Shown: in pieces, positions 9,175 to 18,815 of the stretch | Layout: every line of letters starts with the position of its first letter | How positions within the stretch are numbered: the stretch's first letter is position 1 | Assembly (NCBI RefSeq): GCF_039555755.1 | Contig: NZ_CP154631.1 | Span: forward strand, 2,604,001-2,668,000 | DNA from: Pseudomonas sediminis | Lineage (GTDB): Bacteria; Pseudomonadota; Gammaproteobacteria; Pseudomonadales; Pseudomonadaceae | DNA length: 64,000 nt | Direction of reading: 5' to 3' | Notes under the pieces: generated by a model | The model's input: the letters and a program-made list of their open reading frames with translations, nothing else | The model's database searches: none | What the model was told of the DNA's origin: nothing | Made by a program: the position numbers and the translations under genes

Positions 9175-12100
9175 TCAACTGAGTATGAACAGCGCCGTGC
9201 CGCTGAACTGGGCGGCGAGCTGATGTGCAGGCATTGGTCTGCCGAGGAGGAAACCCTGCACTTCGTCGCAGTCGTGCTCGCGCAGGAAGTCCAGTTGTGC
9301 CTGGCTCTCCACGCCCTCGGCGATCACCATCATGTTCAGGCTGTGCGCCATGGCGATGATGGCGCGAGCGATCTGCGCGTCCTGCTCACCATCGGGCAGG
9401 CCGTCGACGAAGCTGCGATCAATCTTCAAGACGTCGATGGGGAACTGCTTGAGGTAGTTCAGCGACGAGTAGCCGGTGCCGAAGTCATCCACCGCAATGC
9501 ACAGCCCCAAACGCTTGAGGTTGCCGAGCGTTTGCATGGCGCTGGCGACGTCACGCATCAGTATGCTTTCGGTCAGCTCCAGCTCCAGACAGGCCGGGGC
9601 CACGCCAGTTCTGTCCAGAATGGTGGCGATCCGTGCGCTCAGATCACCTTCGGCGAACTGACGGGCCGACAGGTTGACCGAGATTTTGGGGATACGTATC
9701 TGCTCTTCTTGCCATGCCTTGAACTGGCGACAGGCTTCCTCCAGTACCCATTCGCCGACCTGGACCACCAGGCCGAGCTCTTCCAGCACCGGAATGAACT
9801 CGGTGGGTGATACCAGGCCGCGGCTCGGGTGGTTCCAGCGCAGCAGCGCTTCGGCCCCGGTCAGGCGACTGCCATCGCCGGAGAACTGCGGCTGATAATG
9901 CAGGACGAACTGGCCCTGCTCCTGGGCGTGGCGCAGATCGCTTTCCAGCTCCAGACGCTCCAGGGCGCTGGCGTTCATGTCGGCCTGGTAGAACTGGAAG
10001 TTGTTCTTGCCGCGTTCCTTGGCGTGATACATCGCAGTGTCGGCGTTCTTCATCAGTTGGCTCAGTTCGCTACCGTCCTGCGGGGCGAGGGCGATGCCGA
10101 TACTGGCGGTGACGAAGAACTCGCGGCCTTCGAGCACGAAAGGGCGGGCCAGGCTGCAGAGAATCTGCTCGGCGACATGAATGGCGCGATTCAGTGCGCC
10201 CTCACGGGTGGCGCGAGGCTGCAGCAGCAGGGTGAATTCGTCGCCGCCCATGCGCGCCACGGTGTCGTCGCCATCGACGCAGGCCGACAGGCGCACGGCC
10301 ACATCCTTGAGCATACGGTCGCCCGCAGCGTGGCCGAGCGAGTCGTTGATCGGCTTGAAGCGGTCGAGGTCGAGGAACATCAACACCACCCATTCATCAT
10401 GCCGATCCGCATGTTGCAGGGCACTGTGCAGGCGATCCTGGAACAGGGTGCGGTTGGGCAGGTGGGTCAGGGCGTCGTAGTAGGCCAGGCGGTGGATGCG
10501 CTGCTCGCTGGCCTTGCGTTCGCTGATGTCGCTGAAGAAGCACACATAGCTGACCAGGTCACCTTCTTCGTCATGTACCGCGGTGATGCCGACCCAGGCC
10601 GGGAAGTTTTCCCCTCCCTTGCGTTTGAGCCACACCTCGCCCTCCCAGCTGCCACGCTGGTTGAGTTGGCCGAGGATGTACTGCAGGTGTGCCGCCTGTT
10701 GGCGATCAGCGGTGAGCATGCCTGGAAGCTGATCGAGCACTTGCCCGGCGGAATAACCGCTGACGCGGCTGAAGGCCTTGTTGACTTGTACGATGTAACC
10801 GGCCGGGTCGGTCACCAGAATCGCTGCGGTGGAGTGTTCGAACACCGTGGCCGCCATGCGCAGGTCTTTTTCCGCGCGACGTTGCTGGCTGACGTCGCGG
10901 CCGACGCCGAGGATGCCCTCGAAGCGACCGTTCTCGTCCCACATCAATACCAGGCGCAGTTCCACCGGGATCTTGTGGCCGTCGGCGCGCAGGCAGTCGA
11001 AGACGAACAGCTGATCCGGTAGCTCCTCGCGCAGGCGCTCGAGGCGGTCACGCTCGCCGAGCGAATCGCGAATCCGCTCGAGCAGCAGGTAGAGGCTGGC
11101 GAGCTGCTGCGGGTTGGCCGCCAGGCCTTGCAGGCCGTTGGTTGTCACCCATTCGGCGTCGTAACCGAGCATGGCTTCCACCGACGGGCTGACGTAGTTC
11201 AGGTTCAGGCTGTCGTCGGTGGAGACGATCACGTCGCTGATGCTTTCCGCCAGCAGACGGTAGCGTTGCTCGCTGTCACGCAGCGATTGGTTGCGCTCGA
11301 TTTGCTCGGTAATGTCCTTGGCTACGCCGATCAGACGGCTGACGCGCCCACGATCATCGCGCGCCAGCGCCTGCTCACGGATGCTGAACCAGCGCCACTG
11401 GCCGTCGCGGTGACGCCAGCGCAGCACTGATTCGAGCAGCAAACCGTTGCCGATCACTTTCTGCAGGTTGCGGATGCGCCAGTAGTATTCGCTGTCGTCC
11501 GGGTGCAGTACCTGCTCCCAGAAGTCCCTGCTCATAGCCTTGAGCTCGCTGATGCTATAGCCCAGCTGCAATCCGAGGCTGTGGTTGCTGAACAGCACCT
11601 GCTGGTTCTGCATGTCATGCACGTAGAGCAGGTCGGGAACCGAGCGAACCACTTCGGACCAGAAACGTTCACGCTCGATCAGCGACAGCTCGATGCGCTT
11701 GCGGCTGGTGATGTCGCTGATGCTCAGGGTGACTGCCTGATAGTCCTGGAGCATTTCCGGCAGGCGCAGCACCAGCCAGACGTGACGCTGCAAGCCTTGT
11801 GCGGTGACCAGCTGGGTTTCCAGCTCCATCAGGTTGGGGCCTTCGAGCACGGCCACGGCCAGGCGGTAACGCAGATCGTCGAGCTGCACCGGGCCGTTGT
11901 CGATCAGCTGCTGCCAGGCCTGTTCGGTAGATTTCACCCCGAGCAGGTTGAGCGCCACCTGGTTGGCTTCGCTAATGCGCAGTTGCTCGATCAGCAGTTG
12001 CTGATGCTCGGCATCGGCTTGCAACCAGCGTTGCAAACCCGCCGCATCGCGCAACTTGTGCTGCAGCAACAGGCTGCGCAGGCCGGAGAGATCGAGCACG

Positions 12101-13380
12101 CACAGGGCCACGCCGGTGCCATCGAAGATGTCCTGGTAGCGCCTGCGGGTTTCCTGCAGCACGCGCATGGCCTGCTGTTCATCGGTCACATCGCGCAGCA
12201 CCCAGACGTAACCGGCATGGCGCCCGACCTCGCTGATATCACTACGGGTCACGGCGAACAGGCGCTCGCGCCCCTCGCTTTCGACTCTGATCAGCTCCGG
12301 CCCCAGATCGCTGCTCAGTTGTGGGCTGTTGAGCAGCAACGGGTCGAGATCAGGAAGCAGATCAAGCAGATGGAGTTCCCCGGCCACGTCGCTGGGAACC
12401 CCGAACAGCGCTTCGGCCTGCGGGTTCAGGTAGCGCACCTTGCCATCGGCCTGGGTCACCAGAATGCGTTCTTCGACGGCGCCGAGCGCACTGGCGGCCT
12501 GGCGCAGCGAACGGCGTGTTTCGGTATTCAGGCGCTGCAGGCTGCGCTGCTCGCGTTGCAGGCCGTACAGGGCCAACAGGGTAAGCAGGCTGCACAGCGC
12601 GAACAGCAGGAACTTGCCGGCCAGGGTCGGCATCAGCTCGTTGCCGGCGCGCTTTGCATCGAACAGGGCGCGCAGTTGCCAGTCGCTGCCGGGCAGGGCG
12701 ATCAGGTCGAGGCTTTGTGCCTGTTCTGCCGCGGTAACCGGGGCGATGATGCTGCCTGCCTGTTGCAGGTCGTCGTCGCGCGCTATCACGCGGTGGCTGA
12801 GCAGATCTTCAAGTAACCAGTTGTACTCGCTCTGGTGTTGCTCGCGCAGCCAGTCGCGCAACACACTGGTGCGCATGCGCAATACTTGGTGACTGTCGTC
12901 AGGCTGGCGCAGCAGCAGGTACAGCGCGCCGCCGTCCAGTGCGCTGAAGGCGAAGTGATAGGGTGCTGCGCCGCTGCGTTGCTGCAGATTGCGAATGAAG
13001 CTCAGGTCGCGCGACTCGCTGGCGCTGTCGGCCAGCAACTGCCCGTTGGCATCGAGCCAGGCCACGCTGTTGACGGTCGGGAAAATGCTGCGCAATGCCG
13101 TGACCAATTCGCTGCCGTCGCCAGCGCGCGCTGGGCTGCTTTGCAGCATTGCCTGGCCTGCCTGGGCCTTGAGGCGCATGTTCAGACTCAGGTGCTTGGC
13201 CAGTTGAGCGCTGTAACCCTGGCTCAGTTGCTTCTGACTATCGAGCAACTGGCGGTATTCCTGAGTCAGCTGCCAGGCCAGCAATCCCAGCATCGCCAGC
13301 ACCAGCACCACCAGTGCACGGCGCAAGGCTGCGCGCGACTCGCCCGGGGAGAAGGAAGGCAGGGATGAGTGAGTCGACAC
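9175..13380 (-). CDS. morA: MorA-type membrane sensor with PAS, GGDEF and EAL domains
   Basis: About 1401 residues from the GTG at 13378-13380; the frame continues upstream but that part is arginine-rich and unlike a signal anchor. Order: a membrane segment (RALVVLVLAMLGLLAWQL), a large extracytoplasmic region, a second membrane segment (FLLFALCSLLTLLALYGL), several PAS/PAC modules, then GGDEF (intact RMGGDEF) and EAL (intact GAEALLRWNHP). Both catalytic motifs look functional, so it could make and degrade c-di-GMP. MorA controls flagellar development, biofilm and protease secretion in Pseudomonas. Location beside glyA supports the name. Confidence 0.9.
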   Translation of the reverse strand: MSTHSSLPSFSPGESRAALRRALVVLVLAMLGLLAWQLTQEYRQLLDSQKQLSQGYSAQLAKHLSLNMRLKAQAGQAMLQSSPARAGDGSELVTALRSIFPTVNSVAWLDANGQLLADSASESRDLSFIRNLQQRSGAAPYHFAFSALDGGALYLLLRQPDDSHQVLRMRTSVLRDWLREQHQSEYNWLLEDLLSHRVIARDDDLQQAGSIIAPVTAAEQAQSLDLIALPGSDWQLRALFDAKRAGNELMPTLAGKFLLFALCSLLTLLALYGLQREQRSLQRLNTETRRSLRQAASALGAVEERILVTQADGKVRYLNPQAEALFGVPSDVAGELHLLDLLPDLDPLLLNSPQLSSDLGPELIRVESEGRERLFAVTRSDISEVGRHAGYVWVLRDVTDEQQAMRVLQETRRRYQDIFDGTGVALCVLDLSGLRSLLLQHKLRDAAGLQRWLQADAEHQQLLIEQLRISEANQVALNLLGVKSTEQAWQQLIDNGPVQLDDLRYRLAVAVLEGPNLMELETQLVTAQGLQRHVWLVLRLPEMLQDYQAVTLSISDITSRKRIELSLIERERFWSEVVRSVPDLLYVHDMQNQQVLFSNHSLGLQLGYSISELKAMSRDFWEQVLHPDDSEYYWRIRNLQKVIGNGLLLESVLRWRHRDGQWRWFSIREQALARDDRGRVSRLIGVAKDITEQIERNQSLRDSEQRYRLLAESISDVIVSTDDSLNLNYVSPSVEAMLGYDAEWVTTNGLQGLAANPQQLASLYLLLERIRDSLGERDRLERLREELPDQLFVFDCLRADGHKIPVELRLVLMWDENGRFEGILGVGRDVSQQRRAEKDLRMAATVFEHSTAAILVTDPAGYIVQVNKAFSRVSGYSAGQVLDQLPGMLTADRQQAAHLQYILGQLNQRGSWEGEVWLKRKGGENFPAWVGITAVHDEEGDLVSYVCFFSDISERKASEQRIHRLAYYDALTHLPNRTLFQDRLHSALQHADRHDEWVVLMFLDLDRFKPINDSLGHAAGDRMLKDVAVRLSACVDGDDTVARMGGDEFTLLLQPRATREGALNRAIHVAEQILCSLARPFVLEGREFFVTASIGIALAPQDGSELSQLMKNADTAMYHAKERGKNNFQFYQADMNASALERLELESDLRHAQEQGQFVLHYQPQFSGDGSRLTGAEALLRWNHPSRGLVSPTEFIPVLEELGLVVQVGEWVLEEACRQFKAWQEEQIRIPKISVNLSARQFAEGDLSARIATILDRTGVAPACLELELTESILMRDVASAMQTLGNLKRLGLCIAVDDFGTGYSSLNYLKQFPIDVLKIDRSFVDGLPDGEQDAQIARAIIAMAHSLNMMVIAEGVESQAQLDFLREHDCDEVQGFLLGRPMPAHQLAAQFSGTALFILS

Positions 13381-13789
13381 GTTCTGAGAACCTGCAGCCA
13401 GTGCTGAGTATTTTAAGCGTTGGGACGCGCGAGCATGCCTGCGCTCGCGCTGGCCGGCTAGAATGCCTGCAAACGTGGCCAAGTGCCAGCTGCGCCGACG
13501 AGCGTAGGTTTGCTCTGCCACGTACATTACGGTAGCTTTGCGCCGCGCGCGTGAACTGTCCGCGCGGTACTTGGCGTTCGCTCCGGCAGGGGCTATGGTC
13601 TCTGCCAACGCCCCGCTGCAGGCTTGATGAAGCTGCCTGCAGCCGCTAACGCGGCGGCCAGGCCGACAGGCGCCAGAGGTTTGCCGCCTGGTAGACTGCG
13701 GGCGTTGCCGGTGTCGTCACTCGCAATGTCCTCGCAGTGTCTGCAAGGCCCGCCATTTTCAGCCCTTATTCTCACCAGTCAGGTTCTCC
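13381..13789. other. Intergenic region between morA and ettA
   Basis: 409 bp between divergent genes, so it should hold both promoters. I see a 9 bp stem, GCTGCAGGC (13615-13623) with GCCTGCAGC (13635-13643), and -10-like hexamers TAGAAT (13460 area) and TAGACT (13691 area), but no convincing -35 partners and no convincing small gene. Confidence 0.5.
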
Positions 13790-15457
13790 ATGGCTCAGTA
13801 CGTCTACAGCATGCATCGGGTCAGCAAGGTCGTCCCGCCGAAGCGTGAAATTCTCAAGGACATCTCCCTGTCTTTCTTCCCAGGCGCCAAGATCGGCGTG
13901 CTGGGCCTCAACGGTGCCGGTAAGTCGACCTTGCTGCGTATCATGGCCGGCGTCGATACCGAGATCGATGGCGAAGCCCGCCCGATGCCCGGCATCAAGG
14001 TCGGCTACCTGCCGCAGGAGCCGCAACTCGACCCGAGCAAGACCGTGCGTGACATCGTCGAAGAGGCCGTAGGCGAGATCAAGCAGGCCCAGGCGCGCCT
14101 CGACGAGGTGTATGCCGCCTACGCCGAACCGGATGCCGATTTCGACGCGTTGGCCGCCGAGCAGGCCAAGCTCGAAGCCATCCTGCAGGCCTCCGACGGC
14201 CACAACCTGGAGCGCCAGCTGGAAGTCGCCGCCGACGCCCTGCGCCTGCCGCCATGGGATGCCAAGATCGAACACCTATCCGGTGGCGAAAAGCGCCGTG
14301 TGGCGCTGTGCCGCCTGCTGCTGTCGGCGCCCGACATGCTGCTGCTGGACGAACCGACCAACCACCTGGATGCCGATTCGGTGGCCTGGTTGGAGCGCTT
14401 CCTGCACGATTTCCCCGGCACCGTGGTGGCCATTACCCACGACCGTTACTTCCTCGACAACGTTGCCGGCTGGATTCTCGAACTCGACCGCGGCCACGGC
14501 ATCCCCTACGAGGGCAACTACTCCGGCTGGCTGGAATCCAAGGCCAACCGCCTGGCCCAGGAAGCCAAGGCTGAGGCATCGCACGCCAAGGCGATGAAGG
14601 CCGAACTGGAGTGGGTACGCCAGGGTGCCAAGGCACGCCAGTCCAAGTCCAAGGCACGTCTGCAGCGCTTCGAGGAAATGCAGTCGCAGGAATTCCAGAA
14701 GCGCAGCGAGACCAACGAGATCTACATCCCGGCAGGCCCGCGTCTGGGCGACAAGGTCATCGATTTCCACAACGTGTCGAAGTCTTTCGGCGACCGCGTG
14801 CTGATCGATGACCTGTCCTTCAGCATTCCGAAAGGCGCCATCGTCGGCGTGATCGGCGGTAACGGCGCCGGTAAGTCGACCCTGCTGCGCATGATCACCG
14901 GCAAGGAGCAGCCGGACTCCGGCACCATCGAGATCGGTGAAACCGTACAGATCGCCAGCGTCGAGCAGAGCCGCGAGGCGCTCGACGGCAACAAGACCGT
15001 GTGGGAGCAGATTTCCGACGGCTTTGACATGATCAAGGTGGGCAACTATGAAGTGCCGTCGCGCGGTTACGTCGGTCGTTTCAACTTCAAGGGCGCCGAC
15101 CAGCAGAAGTTCGTCAAGGACCTCTCCGGTGGTGAGCGGGGTCGTCTGCATATGGCGTTGACCCTCAAGCAGGGCGGTAACGTGCTGCTGCTCGACGAAC
15201 CGTCCAACGACCTCGATGTGGAAACCCTGCGTGCGCTGGAAGAGGCGCTGCTGGACTTCCCGGGCGCCGCGGTAGTGATTTCCCACGATCGCTGGTTCCT
15301 CGACCGTATTGCCACGCACATCCTCTCCTACGAGGACGACGGCAAGGTCAATTTCTTCGAAGGCAACTACACCGAGTTCGAAGCCGACCGCAAGAAACGC
15401 CTGGGCGATGCCGCCGCGCAGCCGCATCGTGTGCGTTACAAGAAGCTGGCGCAGTAA
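13790..15457 (+). CDS. ettA: Energy-dependent translational throttle protein EttA (ABC-F)
   Basis: 555 residues with two ABC ATPase domains and no membrane segments, the ABC-F arrangement. Domain 1 has GLNGAGKSTLL and LSGGEKRRVALCRLLL with LLLLDEPTNHLD; domain 2 has GGNGAGKSTLLRM, LSGGERGRLHMAL and VLLLDEPSNDLD. The charged linker between them (EWVRQGAKARQSKSKARL) is the P-site tRNA interaction motif, and an arm lies in domain 1. EttA binds the ribosomal E site and gates entry into elongation according to the ATP/ADP ratio. It ends in a strong terminator. Confidence 0.95.
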   Translation: MAQYVYSMHRVSKVVPPKREILKDISLSFFPGAKIGVLGLNGAGKSTLLRIMAGVDTEIDGEARPMPGIKVGYLPQEPQLDPSKTVRDIVEEAVGEIKQAQARLDEVYAAYAEPDADFDALAAEQAKLEAILQASDGHNLERQLEVAADALRLPPWDAKIEHLSGGEKRRVALCRLLLSAPDMLLLDEPTNHLDADSVAWLERFLHDFPGTVVAITHDRYFLDNVAGWILELDRGHGIPYEGNYSGWLESKANRLAQEAKAEASHAKAMKAELEWVRQGAKARQSKSKARLQRFEEMQSQEFQKRSETNEIYIPAGPRLGDKVIDFHNVSKSFGDRVLIDDLSFSIPKGAIVGVIGGNGAGKSTLLRMITGKEQPDSGTIEIGETVQIASVEQSREALDGNKTVWEQISDGFDMIKVGNYEVPSRGYVGRFNFKGADQQKFVKDLSGGERGRLHMALTLKQGGNVLLLDEPSNDLDVETLRALEEALLDFPGAAVVISHDRWFLDRIATHILSYEDDGKVNFFEGNYTEFEADRKKRLGDAAAQPHRVRYKKLAQ

Positions 15458-15470
15458 GTTCGCCAGATGA

Positions 15471-15498
15471 AAAAACGGAGCCTTCGAGCTCCGTTTTT
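15471..15498 (+). terminator. Terminator after ettA
   Basis: An 11 bp perfect stem, AAAAACGGAGC (15471-15481) with GCTCCGTTTTT (15488-15498), six-base loop, ending in a T-run. Confidence 0.88.
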
Positions 15499-15529
15499 CG
15501 TTGTGACGGGGGCTGGCTGGCTCTGTCTC

Positions 15530-15585
15530 GTAGGGTGCGCTGTGCGCACCGATTGCGGGGGCATGGTGCGCACGGCGCACCCTAT
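15530..15585. repeat. REP-like inverted repeat (GTAGGGTGCGC family)
   Basis: GTAGGGTGCGCTGTGCGCACC on the left is answered by GGTGCGCACGGCGCACCCTA on the right, so each end is itself a small hairpin and the whole forms a larger one. A related unit is at 53829-53884. Confidence 0.7.
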
Positions 15586-15589
15586 CTCC

Positions 15590-15922
15590 TCAGAGCTTAG
15601 CCAGTAGGCTTTCCAGCGCTTTGGCCTGGTTCTCGGCCAGGTCGATGATATGAAAGCCGGCCCAGCAATGCTGGCCGTCAGCGCCGGGGCGGCTCCACAG
15701 GCAATCGGCGCCCAGATGTACTTCCTGTACCGCATCGCTACCTGTGGTGCACACCAGGCGGCATTCCAGCACCGCATCAGCGGTGTGGGGGGTGTCGCTG
15801 AACAGCATGAAGCCATCGGCAGACAGGTCGACGATGCGGCCCAGGCGCTGCCCGCTGTTCAGGTCGAAGACCTCCAGCTGCATCTCGGTGCCATGGCGGC
15901 TGTGTTGACGACGCTCTTCCAT
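15590..15922 (-). CDS. PilZ-domain protein
   Basis: 110 residues starting MEERRQHSRHGTEMQLEVFDL. The RxxxR-type clamp (RRQHSRH) and the DLSADGFMLFSD strand (DxSxxG) mark a c-di-GMP-binding PilZ domain. It starts 9 bp after the stop of the larger DUF1631 gene and so is probably translated from the same mRNA. The role of this pair is unknown. Confidence 0.8.
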   Translation of the reverse strand: MEERRQHSRHGTEMQLEVFDLNSGQRLGRIVDLSADGFMLFSDTPHTADAVLECRLVCTTGSDAVQEVHLGADCLWSRPGADGQHCWAGFHIIDLAENQAKALESLLAKL

Positions 15923-15931
15923 GGAAATTCC

Positions 15932-18256
15932 TCAGCGGGGTTCGGCCGTGCGCCCAGTGAAGCGCTGCAGCACACGGTAGATGGCAGTCAGCGCGCGATC
16001 GACCAGCGGCGTCGCGCGTTCGGGTGTCACGATACGGGCCAGGCCCTTTTCCATCTCACTGGCCAGCAGGGTTAGCGGCTTGATCGCCACGCGCTGGCCA
16101 CTGTGGTCGACGAACATGTAGTTGTGCGTGGTCGGGCTGAACCAGGAAAGCTTGAGTATGCGGCTCTTGCTGTCATCGACGAACTCGAACCAGGTGCCGA
16201 ACTCGACGTTGGCCAGCTCCTTGGCCAGGGCTTGTGCGCGCGCCGATAGCTTGCTGCGCGAAGGTGCCTGGCGAGCCAGATCGGCATCCTCGCCGAGCAT
16301 TGCGCCCAAGGGGCTTTCTGGCAGGGTGGGTTTGAGCTGTGCGGCCAACTGTGGTTGTTTGGCTTGCACCGCATGCTGGCAGGCCACCAGGTCCTGCAGC
16401 AGGCGACGGATGCCGTCTTCGTGATAGCCGCCGAGCAATTCCAGGCCCTTGCGCAGGTCGCTGAGCATCGGCACGCGCTGCTCCTGCAATTGCAACGCCT
16501 CGGCCTCGTTCAGCGGCGTGCCGCTCCAGGCCAGCTGCTCGGCCACTTCGCAGGAGCGCTTCCATTCCGAGCTCTGCTCGCCATGGCGCAGCAGGACGAA
16601 AACCAGTACATCGGCCCAGGTCAGCTCGAGGAAGTTGCGGATGATTGTCGGTAGATTGCGCTGCCCGATGCATCGCTGAATCACCTCGAGTGCCTGCTCG
16701 CGAGCCCCCAGTAGGCGATCACGGCCCTTGGCTGCCTCGACTGCGCGGCGTTCGCGCAGCTCGACCTTGTGGCGCAGGGTTTCGACGTATTCGTTGAATT
16801 CCTCGATCAGGTTGTCGAACAGCCCCAGATCACCGCTGAAACCGTGAATCACCCGTTCGACCACCCACTGCATCTTGGCCAGCAGGCCGCGTTCGTCGCC
16901 CTCGTTGCCATACAGCACGCCGGCTTGGGCCATGGTGTTGAGCAGGCGCCGCGCCGGATGGTGGTGCTGGGTGAACAGCGCCTTGTCCTGCAGCGCGATT
17001 TTCAGATAGGGCGTATGCAGGTGCGACAGCGCTGTCTTGCAGGCGTCCGGCAGGTTCTCGTCATCGAGGATGAAGTCGAACAGCATGCCAACCAGGTCGA
17101 TCACGTCGGCTTCCTGATCGGACACCTTGCTATCGCCGGGCAGGCTGCTGTGTGATTCCAGCTGCTGCTGCAGGTCGGCCTTGAGGCCTTCAACGGCCTG
17201 CGGCTGATGCAGGCGCTGGGCCAGTTCGTGGGCTGACTGCTGTTGCATGCGGTTGAGCGCAGCGAGCAACTCGCTGGCGCTGTAGGTGCGGCTGGCCTCA
17301 CGCGGAGAGAAGCTGATGATACTCCGTGTGCCACCCAGTAGTGGGGCGTCAGGGTGGTTCTGGCGGTGCTCGCCAAGCAGGCTGGACAAGCCGCTGAACA
17401 ACGCGCCCGGCTCGCTGGGCGGTGGTGCGCTGAGGTCCAGGTCGAGCAGTGCCGGCTCTACGGGCGCAGGGCTTTTCCCCGGTCTGCCTGGTGTTTGTTG
17501 TTGGGGCGCCTGGGCTTCTTTCGGCGGGGCGTCGGGGCGGCTGACGCTTTGAGTGATCTGCGCGCTGTACTTGAGGTTGGGCAGCACGCCGGCATCGATC
17601 AGGCGCTGGTTGAGTGCGCCATAGAGTGAATCGAGGCTTTGCATCACATGGCGATCGAAGAGCATGTAGAGGATGGTCTTGATCTGCAGCGGGAAGGGGC
17701 AGGGCGCCAGCGCATCGCGAAACGCCTGGGCAATGGCCTGTGGGCCGAAGGGGTTGCTGTCCTCGCCGAGCTTCTGACCGTTGTTGAGCAGCGCCAGGCG
17801 CTGCTCCAGGGCAAATAGTGGCTGGGTGCAGCGTGCCTTGACCCGGCTGACCATATTGGTGACCTGCAGGGTTTCTTCGTAATCCTCGTTCTGCACCAGG
17901 GCCAATTGTTCGGGGTCGAGTGAGGCCGGTGTCTGATCCTGCAACTTGCCGTCGAGAAAATCGGAGAAATTGTTGGCGATGGCCTGGTGGTAGCTGCGTT
18001 CGATCTGCGGGCACTGGCGGCGTATCTCGCGCATGTTGTCGAAGAACAGCGTCTGCACCTTGTTGTTCTCGGCCTTTTCGGCGCATTCGAACAGGGTGTC
18101 ATCGACCTGGCCGAATACACCACTCAGATGCTCCGCCAGGCGATTCATCACCAGCTTGCGGCAGGCTTGTACCAGATCGCTGAAGCGCGGCTGTATACCG
18201 CGGCTGGCGAGGCTGACCACCTTGGGATGAATGGGGGGCTTGTCCTGGTTGCTCAT
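15932..18256 (-). CDS. DUF1631 protein (copy 1)
   Basis: 774 residues, soluble and largely helical. It is similar throughout to the protein at 34101-36404: both have VDDTLFE or DDTLFEMAD near residue 50-60, MLFEFILDDRTLPD-like and HPARRLLN motifs in the middle, and a C-terminal beta-rich segment (GTWFEFVDDSKSRILKLSW ... NYMFVDHSGQRV) that resembles a PilZ-like fold. The family has no established function. The next gene of the same operon encodes a PilZ protein. The opposite-strand gap contains the tRNA promoter. Confidence 0.82.
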   Translation of the reverse strand: MSNQDKPPIHPKVVSLASRGIQPRFSDLVQACRKLVMNRLAEHLSGVFGQVDDTLFECAEKAENNKVQTLFFDNMREIRRQCPQIERSYHQAIANNFSDFLDGKLQDQTPASLDPEQLALVQNEDYEETLQVTNMVSRVKARCTQPLFALEQRLALLNNGQKLGEDSNPFGPQAIAQAFRDALAPCPFPLQIKTILYMLFDRHVMQSLDSLYGALNQRLIDAGVLPNLKYSAQITQSVSRPDAPPKEAQAPQQQTPGRPGKSPAPVEPALLDLDLSAPPPSEPGALFSGLSSLLGEHRQNHPDAPLLGGTRSIISFSPREASRTYSASELLAALNRMQQQSAHELAQRLHQPQAVEGLKADLQQQLESHSSLPGDSKVSDQEADVIDLVGMLFDFILDDENLPDACKTALSHLHTPYLKIALQDKALFTQHHHPARRLLNTMAQAGVLYGNEGDERGLLAKMQWVVERVIHGFSGDLGLFDNLIEEFNEYVETLRHKVELRERRAVEAAKGRDRLLGAREQALEVIQRCIGQRNLPTIIRNFLELTWADVLVFVLLRHGEQSSEWKRSCEVAEQLAWSGTPLNEAEALQLQEQRVPMLSDLRKGLELLGGYHEDGIRRLLQDLVACQHAVQAKQPQLAAQLKPTLPESPLGAMLGEDADLARQAPSRSKLSARAQALAKELANVEFGTWFEFVDDSKSRILKLSWFSPTTHNYMFVDHSGQRVAIKPLTLLASEMEKGLARIVTPERATPLVDRALTAIYRVLQRFTGRTAEPR

Positions 18257-18374
18257 GGACTGTCCTGGCTGGCGTCTTCGGCTGGCGCGTCCTGCGTCGT
18301 GCCACAGTTCGATGAAACATATAGTAGTCCATGGCTTGCCTGCAAAGCATTGTCGTAAAAGCAGTTTGCAGGGG

Positions 18375-18402
18375 TTGACAGGGAAATTTTGCTACGTAAA
18401 AT
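18375..18402 (+). promoter_or_regulatory. Sigma-70 promoter of the tRNA operon
   Basis: TTGACA at 18375-18380 and TAAAAT at 18397-18402 with a 16 bp spacer, followed directly by a GC-rich discriminator (GGCGCGCC), typical of stable-RNA promoters under stringent control. It is about 60 bp upstream of tRNA-Asn. Confidence 0.82.
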
Positions 18403-18462
18403 GGCGCGCCTCTGAAGCGGTAAAGCGAAAGCCAAAGCGCAGAAGAGCTGGAAGACCGAAGT

Positions 18463-18538
18463 TCCGCGATAGCTCAGTCGGTAGAGCAAATGACTGTTAA
18501 TCATTGGGTCCCTGGTTCGAGTCCAGGTCGCGGAGCCA
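18463..18538 (+). tRNA. tRNA-Asn (GTT)
   Basis: A 76 nt cloverleaf beginning TCCGCGATAGCTCAG and ending with GTTCGAGTC and encoded CCA. Acceptor ends TCCGCGA/TCGCGGA pair. The anticodon loop CTGTTAA gives GTT, reading asparagine codons. Confidence 0.97.
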
Positions 18539-18547
18539 ACTTCCTAT

Positions 18548-18624
18548 CGGGGTATAGCGCAGTCCGGTAGCGCGCTTGCTTTGGGAGCAAGATGTCGGGA
18601 GTTCGAATCCCCCTACCCCGACCA
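18548..18624 (+). tRNA. tRNA-Pro (TGG)
   Basis: 77 nt from CGGGGTATAGCGCAG to ACCA. The acceptor CGGGGTA pairs with TACCCCG, the T-loop is GTTCGAATC, and the anticodon loop CTTTGGGA gives TGG, reading proline codons. Confidence 0.97.
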
Positions 18625-18629
18625 TTTTT

Positions 18630-18705
18630 GGGTCGTTAGCTCAGTTGGTAGAGCAGTTGGCTTTTAACCAATTGGTCGTAGGTTCGAATCCTACACGACC
18701 CACCA
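18630..18705 (+). tRNA. tRNA-Lys (TTT)
   Basis: 76 nt from GGGTCGTTAGCTCAG to ACCA. The acceptor GGGTCGT pairs with ACGACCC, and the anticodon loop CTTTTAA gives TTT, reading lysine codons. It is the last gene of the tRNA operon. Confidence 0.97.
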
Positions 18706-18711
18706 CTACAA

Positions 18712-18745
18712 CGAACAAGCCCGCCTAGTGCGGGCTTGTTCGTTT
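18712..18745 (+). terminator. Terminator of the tRNA operon
   Basis: A 13 bp perfect stem, CGAACAAGCCCGC (18712-18724) with GCGGGCTTGTTCG (18730-18742), loop CTAGT, followed by TTT. Confidence 0.88.
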
Positions 18746-18815
18746 CTGCGCCTCACGTGCGTCTGGGCCGTCTCGCATTGTCCCGGCCCACCCTACAAGA
18801 CTGGAATCGCGCTGC

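Noticed and set aside
9829..11022. 397-codon plus-strand frame and others over 9.1-13.4 kb
   Set aside because: All lie antisense to morA, where GGDEF and EAL motifs are readable; no ribosome sites.
13624..13848. 74-codon frame between morA and ettA
   Set aside because: Low-complexity Ala/Pro/Arg composition, no ribosome site, and it runs into ettA in another frame.
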